64,000 nucleotides of DNA from Arcuatula senhousia (lineage: Eukaryota > Mollusca > Bivalvia > Mytilida > Mytilidae): assembly GCA_963971305.1 (NCBI GenBank), contig OZ020313.1, positions 54,570,203 through 54,634,202 of the forward strand, written 5' to 3'. A program made the position numbers and the translations under genes. Each line of letters begins with the position of its first letter. The first letter of the stretch is position 1. This document shows positions 12,901 through 24,900 of the stretch, one piece after another. Below the pieces are notes generated by a model that did no database searches, had not been told where the DNA came from, and saw nothing but the letters and a program-made list of their open reading frames with translations.

Positions 12901-15900
12901 TACTATTTTTTGTTAACAAACACATATTGCAAAAGTGATATATACATTATACCTTGGTGGCCTAAATCTTCAGAGTATAGTAAGTAAGTAAGTAAGTAAG
13001 CAAGTAAGTAAACGCTTTATTTAAAGAGGGTAACTCAGTTAGTTAATAACTAATCTTCCCTGAGGCCCTCATAAAGTTCATCATACAAAATTACATGAAT
13101 ATAGGTCATAAGATATAATACATGTAATACACAAATTACAAATAGGAAAAGAGAAAACAATAAAATAAAAGCTCATAATACATTTAAAATATACAAACAC
13201 ACACACTGCATCAAAATTGATGAACAAGTATCATTAAATATGTAAATGTTAAGGTCCATATTGTACATGTTGACTAGAATTAACATAATAAGTTGTCTAA
13301 ATTATATCTTGACTTTGTGTATTCATTAAAAATGATTTTAGTTTTATCTTAAAAGTAGCTAGAGTTTTTGAGGAACGTACATTGATTGGAAGTCTATTCC
13401 AGAGAAAAGGTCCAGAATAGGAAAAGGATTGTTTAAAAAGTTATGTTTTTGGTTTTGGAATACACAAATCTCCATTTGTTGCATTTCGTAATTGATAAGG
13501 ATTTTCATTAGAGATGTAATTTATCTTTCTGGTAAGATACTGTGGGGCTTCATTATTAATGCATTTATGAGTTAAAATACATTTATGATACAGAATTCTA
13601 TTTTCAACTGTCAAAAATTCTAACTTTTTATTAAGAGGAGCAGATGGGGCTAAAAAGTCAGCATCTAAAATCAGTCTGACAACTCTTTTTTGGAGTTTTG
13701 CAATACGATTTATGTTAACTGCACTACAATTTCCCCAAATAGTGATGCAATAGTCAACTAAAGGCAAAATATAACCATTATAAAACAGTTTCATTGAATC
13801 TAGAGTTAAATACCTTTTAATCTTTGACAACAAATAGATTCGACTAGAAATTTTTGAACATACACTGTCAACCTGTGCTGTCCAATGTAGATTAGAGTCA
13901 ATTTTGATTCCTAAAATTTTTTCACAATCAGAAATCTCCAAATCTTAATCTTAATGCGTCTCATGCCCTTTTATTATCATCACAAAATCATGGTTTATCA
14001 CTTAATGTATGATAATACAACTTACTGTATCAGATTTAGTAGAACACAACATATTAGTGTGTTCTATATTAGGCATGGAGGAGTCTCGGTTGGATACATT
14101 CTCCAAGTAAGAACTGAGTATTGTCATGGCCTCTCCATCGTCCTTGGCATTCTCAAGGTCATCCTTCTTAAGTTCTAACACAGTTAATGCTATTTGGAAT
14201 ATAACCTTCAAATAAAGAAATTGTATAAACAATAAGATAATGCAAAAAACCATTTAGAATGTGATTAATGGTTTAGACTTGTTTTTTGTTCTTTGAAAAT
14301 TTGAAGATGCTTCAGTATTTCTTTGGTCCAATAATGATGTACACAAGGTGATTACAAAAGGGTTCAGGGGCACTTTAATATGGTATACTCCATATCCTTT
14401 CTTAAATCAATTTTTAACAAATGTACAACCCTAATTTTGGAGATTCTTGATCCTACTGTGTAATTCTGTAAGACTACATATGTGTTGTGGTCTCATGTTC
14501 ATTTACTCCAAATCCTTTCATAAAATATATATAACTTACAAGTACTCAGTCCAAAAATGCATATTTGTCATTAATACATGTATATTCACTTTTTTAAGGA
14601 ATCAGGATTCTTTTGCTATTATCTGTCCCATTTATACTCTAATTCAGAAGAATGGTACCTTTATCAATTGAATTAAAATGACACCAACTGGTTTGACAAT
14701 TAGGTATCTTAAAAGAAGAAAGAGGTTTAATATAAGGTCAGTGAAGTTGGACAGCCATGAAACACCTGTTGAAGTATAACTCATAAAAAGAATATCTATT
14801 CGGGTAGAAATTTAAATGGATCAAACTGACCATTTGATCAGTAATTATTGGACAGGTGAGATCCATTTAAATTTCTACCTGAATTGATATGCTTCATGAA
14901 TTAATACTAACAACAAGTGCTTCATGGCTCACCAACTTCACTGACCTTATATTAAACCTCTTTCTTCTCTTAAGACACCTAATTGCCAAACCTGTTGGTG
15001 TCATTTAAATTCTATTGAAAAAGGTACCACTATTCTGAATTTGAGTATAAATTTTCTTGTCAGTAACATAAATCGTATAAATCTTATTGTAACTTAAAGT
15101 CTTAACCAATTAGATTTTTTTTTCGGATCCTTTTTTTTCTTCTATAAATGTAGGACAAGCTTACACAAAAACTGCACAAATTCTACAGTACAAAAAAGGT
15201 TCTGTGAAGACAGTTTTCACTGTACATTTGTAACAAGATCAGACTTACCTTTGCACCATTATAGAAGAAGCAGTCTAAAATATTGACAGCACAGTTAAAT
15301 GGCATCACACTGAAACAAAATCAATAAAATATTGACAGCACAGTTAAAAGGCATCACCCTGAAATACAAAATCAATAAAATATTGACAGCACAGTTAAAA
15401 GGCATCACCCTGAAATACAAAATCAATAAAATATTTGTAAAAATTAACATATGGGTACTAGAGCAATAAATGACAGTAATTCACTGTTGATTCACTTCTT
15501 TTAATGGGGATCAATTATTAGGTTCACCATAAAATACACATAAATATACCCCCCCCCCCCCCCCCCCCCCCCCGCTTCAACAGGTGTCTATATTGAAAGA
15601 AAACTAAAGGTCAATGATTTCCCCCCAAAATATCATCTGAGAGCCATGAAATTCTGTCATGGCTATCTTCATATGATGTTCTTCCTTCATGTAAAGTTTT
15701 ATCAAAATCTATCAAGCATTTTAGGAGCTTTTACAAATTATGTGAAAAGAAGGACAGATGTGAAGAAACACCACCACAAAACCCTGTGTTTGATGTGGGT
15801 ATAAAAAAACTTATAGTGAAATATATTGCAGTTTTAGGCTAAGATGAGAATTGTTTGATAATGTGTTTATACTAAATAGTTTTAGGACTTGAAGTATCTG

Positions 15901-18900
15901 ATGTTTGTCCCAATAACTACAAGAAGACAGAAAAACAGACCGACAGACTATAACAAGAGGCTCCCAGGAGCCTGAATCGCTCACCTGACATATGTGCCTG
16001 AAGTAAAGGTTATAAGGCAAAATCTATTTAACGTTGAAAGGGTCATAAGATTAATAAGGGGGTCATCTGACAATATGATGGATCTAAAGGTGCTGATCAC
16101 TTTTGTTCTCAATCAAAATCTAAAAATCTGTCACCCTTTTTGAGTTATTTGCAAAAAAATGCTGTTTTACCTAATGTTCTATTTTTAGCCACAGCGGCCA
16201 TGTTTTACAACCAATCAAAAATCCCCACAACAGTTCAATACACCTAATAATAATAAACAATAATACCAAGTTTGGTTCCATTTGGACTTAAAGTGTCAGA
16301 GGAGTTAACATTTTCAATATAAGGAAATGCAGTTAAAATGCTCAAATTTGACGTTCCAAGGGCAATAACTCCTCAAAAGAAAGGTCCTACAACGTTGACC
16401 CTGTTACATATTTTGTAGATCTTGATGTGCTTAACAATATGCAATTTAAATTTCTCAAATATCTAGTATAGTTTTCAAGATATTGAGCTAAACAGGTGCA
16501 AAATTTGCAAAAAATCCACAAAAAGGGCAATAACTCCTACATGGGTTGTTGGATTTTCTTCAAAATTTCAGAGCTGGTAGATCTTGAGGTGCTGGTCACT
16601 TTTGTTCCCAATCAAAATTTTGAAATCTGTCACAGTTTTAGAGTTATTTGCAAAAAACTGCCATTTACCCCTATGTTCTATTTTTAGCCACAGCGGCCAT
16701 GTTTTAGGACCAATCAAAAATCCCCACATCAGTTCTATACACCTAATGCTAATAGACAACTATACCAAGTTTGGTTCCATTTGGACTTAAAGTGTCAGAG
16801 GAGTTAACATTTTCAATGTAATGAGGAAATGCTGTTAAAATGCTAAATTTTGACGTTCTAAGGGCAATAACTCCTCAAAGGAAAGGTCCTACAACGTTGA
16901 CCCTATTACATATTTTGTAGATCTTGATGTGCTTAACAATATGCAATTTAAATTTCTCAAATATCTAGTATAGTTTTCAAGATATTGAGCTAAACAGGTG
17001 CAAAATTTGCAAAAAATCCACAAAAAGGGCAATAACTCCTACATGGGTCGTTGGATTTTCTTCAAAATTTCAGGGTAGGTAGATCTTGAGGTGCTGATCA
17101 CTTTTACCCTATGCCAGAATTTTGATATCTGTAGCCGTTTTTGAGTTATTTGCAAAAAACTGCATTTTACCCCTATGTTCTATTTTTAGCCATGGCGGCC
17201 ATGTTTTACGACGAATCAAAAATCCCCACATCAGTTCTAAGCACCGAATGCTAATGAACAACCATACCAAGTTTGGTTGCAATTGGACTTATGGTGTCAG
17301 AGGAGTTAACGTTTTAAAAAGTTTACGGACGACGGACGACGGACGACGGACGACGGACGACGGACGGACGACGGACGGACGACGGACGCCAAGTGATGAC
17401 AATAGCTCACATGACCCTTCGGGTCAGGTGAGCTAACAAGGACAATCAATATACATGTTCAATATACATACCTGAGAAATATAGCTAAGAACCATGATAA
17501 TAAGATCATACTGAGCAGGCCTAGAAACTGTAGTTTCTGATGGCAGACAGACAGACAGACAGACAGATGATACAGAGACATCCAATATACACACCTGAGA
17601 AATATGGTCAGGAACCATGATAATAAGATCATACTGAGCAGGCCTAGAACCTGTAGTTTCTGATGGCACACAGACAGACAGACAGATGATACAGAGACAA
17701 ACAATATACACACCTGAGAAATATAGTTAGGAACCATGATAATGATATCATACTGAGTAGACCCAGAACTTGTAGTTTCTGATGGCAGACAGACAGACAG
17801 ACAGACAGATGATACAGAGACAAACAATATACACACCTGAGAAATATAGTTAGGAACCATGATAATGATATCATACTGAGTAGACCAAGGACTTGTAGTT
17901 TCTGATGACAGACAGACAGACAGACAGACAGATGATACAGAGACAAACAATATACACACCTGAGAAATATAGTTAGGAACCATGATAATGATATCATACT
18001 GAGTAGACCCAGAACCTGTAGTTTCTGATGGCAGACAGACAGACAGACAGATGATACAGAGACAAACAATATACACACCTGAGAAATATAGTTAGGAACC
18101 ATGATAATGATATCATACTGAGCAGGCCCAGAACTTGTAGTTTCTGATGACAGACAGACAGACAGACAGACAGATGATACAGAGACAATCAATATACACA
18201 CCTGAGAAATATGGTAAGGAACCATGATAATGAGATCATACTGAGTAGACCAAGGACTTGTAGTTTCTGATTGCAGACAGACAGACAGACAGACAGATGA
18301 TACAGAGACAAACAATATACACACCTGAGAAATATAGTTAGGAACCATGATAATGATATCATACTGAGTAGACCAAGGACTTGTAGTTTCTGATTGCAGA
18401 CAGACAGACAGACAGACAGATGATACAGAGACAAACAATATACACACCTGAGAAATATAGTTAGGAACCATGATAATGATATCATACTGAGTAGACCAAG
18501 GACTTGTAGTTTCTGATTGCAGACAGACAGACAGACAGACAGATGATACAGAGACAAACAATATACACACCTGAGAAATATAGTTAGGAACCATGATAAT
18601 GAGATCATACTGAGCAGGCCCAGAACTTGTAGTTTCTGATGACAGACAGACAGACAGACAGACAGATGATACAGAGACAAACAATATACACACCTGAGAA
18701 ATATGGTAAGGAACCATGATAATGAGATCATACTGAGTAGACCAAGGACTTGTAGTTTCTGATTGCAGACAGACAGACAGACAGACAGATGATACAGAGA
18801 CAAACAATATACACACCTGAGAAATATGGTAAGGAACCATGATAATGAGATCATACTGAGCAGGCCCAGAACTTGTAGTTTCTGATGACAGACAGACAGA

Positions 18901-21900
18901 CAGACAGACAGATGATACAGAGACAAACAATATACACACCTGAGAAATATGGTAAGGAACCATGATAATGAGATCATACTGAGTAGACCAAGGACTTGTA
19001 GTTTCTGATTGCAGACAGACAGACAGACAGACAGATGATACAGAGACAAACAATATACACACCTGAGAAATATAGTTAGGAACCATGATAATGATATCAT
19101 ACTGAGTAGACCCAGAACTTGTAGTTTCTGATGGCAGACAGACAGACAGACAGACAGATGATACAGAGACAAACAATATACACACCTGAGAAATATAGTT
19201 AGGAACCATGATAATGATATCATACTGAGTAGACCAAGGACTTGTAGTTTCTGATGACAGACAGACAGACAGACAGATGATACAGAGACAAACAATATAC
19301 ACACCTGAGAAATATAGTTAGGAACCATGATAATAAGATCATACTGAGTAGACCCAGAACTTGTAGTTTCTGATTGCAGACAGACAGACAGACAGACAGA
19401 TGATACAGAGACAAACAATATACACACCTGAGAAATATAGTTAGGAACCATGATAATGATATCATACTGAGTAGACCAAGGACTTGTAGTTTCTGATTGC
19501 AGACAGACAGACAGACAGACAGATGATACAGAGACAAACAATATACACACCTGAGAAATATAGTTAGGAACCATGATAATGAGATCATACTGAGCAGGCC
19601 CAGAACTTGTAGTTTCTGATGACAGACAGACAGACAGACAGACAGATGATACAGAGACAAACAATATACACACCTGAGAAATATAGTTAGGAACCATGAT
19701 AATGATATCATACTGAGTAGACCAAGGACTTGTAGTTTCTGATTGCAGACAGACAGACAGACAGACAGATGATACAGAGACAAACAATATACACACCTGA
19801 GAAATATAGTTAGGAACCATGATAATGATATCATACTGAGTAGACCCAGAACCTGTAGTTTCTGATGGCAGACAGACAGACAGACAGATGATACAGAGAC
19901 AAACAATATACACACCTGAGAAATATAGTTAGGAACCATGATAATGATATCATACTGAGTAGACCCAGAACTTGTAGTTTCTGATTGCAGACAGACAGAC
20001 AGACAGACAGATGATACAGAGACAAACAATATACACACCTGAGAAATATAGTTAGGAACCATGATAATGATATCATACTGAGTAGACCAAGGACTTGTAG
20101 TTTCTGATTGCAGACAGACAGACAGACAGACAGATGATACAGAGACAAACAATATACACACCTGAGAAATATAGTTAGGAACCATGATAATGATATCATA
20201 CTGAGTAGACCAAGGACTTGTAGTTTCTGATTGCAGACAGACAGACAGACAGACAGATGATACAGAGACAAACAATATACACACCTGAGAAATATGGTAA
20301 GGAACCATGATAATGAGATCATACTGGGTAGACCAAGGACTTGTAGTTTCTGATGGCACACAGACAGACAGACAGATGATACAGAGACAATCAATATACA
20401 CACCTGAGAAATATGGTAAGGAACCATGATAATGATATCATACTGAGTAGACCAAGGACTTGTAGTTTCTGATTGCAGACAGACAGACAGACAGACAGAT
20501 GATACAGAGACAATCAATATACACACCTGAGAAATATAGTCAGGAACCATGATAATGAGATCATACTGAGAATGCCGAGGACTTGTAGTTTCTGATGTAA
20601 TGTTGGAAGGTTATCTTTCACCAGCTCCTCAAATACACCTACAATATATATAAATGTTTGTTATAGACATGTAAATTTTCATAACAACAAAATTTGAGAA
20701 AAAGGCTAAAGCAGTTTTTCATCTAGATAATTTAGGAGCAAAGTATAAAATGATAACATTCCATTTTATGTCATATAATTCGTTTCAAATGTTCCTTGAA
20801 CTGATTACTCTTCTGGAGCACTTCAGTTCCTGTTTCTAAATTTGGTTTGGTTGTTTTGTGCTTTTGATTTGTTTTTGGGGGTGGTTTAATTAGCTGTATG
20901 ATTTTATGTCTACCAATTTTGTCTTTGTCTTTTTGAATTAAAGATATTGGATTGCCCCTTTGGTACACCTTTGCTTCTTCCTAAAAAATGTAATTCATAA
21001 GATAAAACAAACAGCTATATCTTGAGATAGTTGAACCACAGCTTATAAAAAAAAATCATTGAAGCATAACAACATTTCATAATTTGATCACTGAGAAGCT
21101 AAATTTCTGAATAAATGTAACTGACTCAAATTTTAACTTAGCTGTCCAGTGTTCTCCCCAGAAATTTTGGATAGCATCACATTTTGCGTAAACAAGATTC
21201 AGCTGAAGGAAAACGAATCGCGTCGATCAACATCTGGTTCATGTTTTTTTTTATAGTTTAATTTTAAATGTATCACCCCCCTTTTAATATAAAACATGAT
21301 TCAGAAATACTTTTTAAAGTAATATAGGAGGGGGGAGTTGTATGCATGACTGGAAAATAACAGTCAAGACATTGTAAAATATGACTATGTTTAATTCTTT
21401 TTGGTGGGAAAAGATAATAAGTCTAGTTATAAGAATATTATGTTGTATGTGATGACTCACAACCCTAAATTAAAATCGGAGAGAAAGGGACAGAAAGTTG
21501 CCTGAAATAGTAATAATAAAAACTTATATTGATATTATGATTATATTTCATTCCTAATCTGCTTTGAATAAATAACTTTGCTGACATGTACCATCTAAAA
21601 AATATATGGTACATGTAATTTGTACACAGTAGCCACTGCCTTTAAGTTATCTCCCTTTTGCCCAAAATTTGTCTTTCTTTCTTTATGAAATTTACTGCCA
21701 AAATCAAATGTGTGAAATCAATGTTTTGGACTATATAATCGTAAATAAGGATGTTTAAGGATTCAAATATCCATTCTTTTAGGTAAAAAATCATTCTTTT
21801 ATCTTGATCAGTCTTTTAGTTTTGTTTTCATTTCTTTTTCATGTAAGTTCAAAAACCCACGTGTATCAAACACATGGCTTGTGTTTGTTTTTATTTTGGT

Positions 21901-24900
21901 CAATTTTGATTGGTTGTCCAACCAAAATAAAACACTCGGCTGCAGGTGCCTACTGTCGGCAAATCACCTGTAATCAAGTCTAATTAGTTAAAAATCGATA
22001 TCTTTCAATTAATTGACAACAAACCAATCATTTATTTGATAATTGGCTTGGGGTTGTAAAGGTGTCAATTACTCAATGGTCCTGAATGGCTTCATTGTAT
22101 ATATTGTAAGCAATTTTATAGCGTCTCGGTACAGACCGATAGCATCTCGGTTAAATCTGATAGCGTCTCGGTCCCTAGATGCTATAAGGGCCTGGGGAGA
22201 ACACTGCTGTCTCCCTACGGTTTAACCCCATTGTTCTATAGTTTTTTTTCAACTGAAAGACATAATTTTGACAAAATTTGCACAATGAAACTCCCTTAAA
22301 TTTTTTTGTAGCTTAGTGTTGTGGATTTTTGTTAAGTCAGTGTCCCATTTTAGAAGGTTTGAACATGTTTGACAGTAGATTTTCACAGACAAACAGGCAG
22401 ACAGACTTACTTTGGTCAATCAGAGCTCCCACAACCTTAGTATTGTAGTAATCTGGAAGTAGTCTCTCACAAACAGCTGTTAGCAACCAGAACGCCTCCT
22501 CTTCATTGGTATATAACAGTAATACACTGGTGACAATGTTCATAGCCTGACAATATCCTAAAATATAAAATGAGCAATATGAAAAAGGAAAAGCAAAGAA
22601 TGTGTCCATGGGACACAAATAATAATAATTTCAATTTTGCTGTTCTTATATACCGCTTTTCACAACAGTGAAGTCATCTTAAAGGGGCTCACAAACTTTT
22701 ATCTGTGGTTATTAGGGCATACAAACTAACATCATTCTCAGCTCCTAGTGGATCATGCAGCTGGAGATGCAATTCAGGTGCTGACAGCTATCATTCAACA
22801 TTTCAATCACTATCCAAGCCACCTTTTCATTTACAGCTGAGTCCATTGGAATAATTTAAGTAAAGTATCTTGTTCAGGATACAACACGATAGTGCCGGGG
22901 ACTGGATTCAAAATCATGACCCTTCAGCAGCCAGTCCAACATCTTAACCATTACACCACTATGCAGATGTCCAACGATGAGTCCTAAACTAGAATGAGGA
23001 GTCCAACAGGTCTGACAAAGGATTGAGACATATTGTCTGTCATAACAAACAGGTCTGACAAAGGATCTAGACATATAGTCTGTCATAACAAACAGGTCTG
23101 ACAAAGGATCTAGACATATAGTCTGTCATAACAAACAGGTCTGACAAAGGATCTAGACATATAACCTGTTGTAACAAACATGTCTGACAAAGGATCTAGA
23201 CATATAGTCTGTCATAACAAACAGGTCTGACAAAGAATCTAGACATATATTCTGTCATAACAAACATGTCTGACAAAGGATCTAGACATATAGTCTGTCA
23301 TAACAAACATGTCTGACAAAGGATCTAGACATATAGTCTGTCATAACAAACAGGTCTGACAAAGAATCTAGACATATAGTCTGTCATAACAAACATGTCT
23401 GACAAAGGATCTAGACATATAGTCTGTTATAACAAACATGTCTGACAAAGGATCCAGACATATAGTCTGTCATAACAAACATGTCTGACAAAGGATCCAG
23501 ACATATAGTCTGTCATAACAAACATGTCTGACAAAGGATCCAGACATATAGTCTGTCATAACAAACATGTCTGACAAAGGATCTAGACATATAGTCTGTC
23601 ATAACAAACATGTCTGACAAAGGATCCAGACATATAGTCTGTCATAACAAACATGTCTGACAAAGGATCTAGACATATAGTCTGTCATAACAAACATGTC
23701 TGACAAAGGATCCAGACATATAGTCTGTCATAACAAACATGTCTGACAAAGGATCTAGACATATAGTCTGTCATAACAAACATGTATGACAAAGGATCCA
23801 GACATATAGTCTGTCATAACAAACATGTCTGACAAAGGATCCAGACATATAGTCTGTCATAACAAACATGTCTGACAAAGGATCTAGACATATAGTCTGT
23901 CATAACAAACATGTCTGACAAAGGATCCAGACATATAGTCTGTCATAACAAACATGTCTGACAAAGGATCTAGACATATAGTCTGTCATAACAAACATGT
24001 CTGACAAAGGATCTAGACATATAGTCTGTCATAACAAACAGGTCTGACAAAGAATCCAGACATATAGTCTGTCATAACAAACAGGTCTGACAAAGGATCC
24101 AGACATATAGTCTGTCATAACAAACATGTCTGACAAAGGATCTAGACATATAGTCTGTCATAACACACAGGTCTGACAAAGAATCCAGACATATAGTCTG
24201 TCATAACAAACAGGTCTGACAAAGAATCAAGACATATAGTCTGTCATAACAATCAGGTCTGACAAAGGATCTAGACATATAGTCTGTCATAACAAACAGG
24301 TATGACAAAGGATCTAGACATATAACCTGTCATAACAAACATGTCTGACAAAGGATCTAGACATATAGTCTGTCATAACAAACAGGTCTGACAAAGGATC
24401 TAGACATATAGTCTGTCATAACACACATGTCTGACAAAGGATCTAGACATATAGTCTGTCATAACAAACAGGTCTGACAAAGAATCAAGACATATAGTCT
24501 GTCAGAACAAACAGGTCTGACAAAGGATCTAGACATATGCTCTTATATATTTTCGATTACTGGAATATGTGTTGGAAAGACACAGTTTACATATTTCCAA
24601 AATTTGACAACGTTTGGCAATTTCTTTAAAAAGTGATAAATTTATTTGTTTGGTCATTGTCATATTTTTTGGCTTCTGTTTTTGTTTTATCAAATCTTGT
24701 ATACTACCGGTTTTCCAAAGTTTTTACTCCTAGCGTGTCTGATGAAGGTTAATCCAGAAAAGCGCTTCACACGCAGCGAAATTTTTTTTAATTCAATACG
24801 TGGATCGTGTCTTTCTGGCACATATTCCATATTCTTTCGTATTTAATATTATTTCAGAGTTTGGCTTTAGTGCCGTGTGGAGGTCGTAGAAAGCTTCCCC

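Noticed and set aside
17459..20550. Long minus-strand open frames (up to 574 codons) rich in LSVCLSVC
   Set aside because: They are produced by the 119-123-bp array (CAGA repeats) and switch frame between units; only the first unit is real exon 21.
22905..22975. Functional tRNA gene
   Set aside because: A and B box resemblance is imperfect and the sequence continues into a SINE body and tail.
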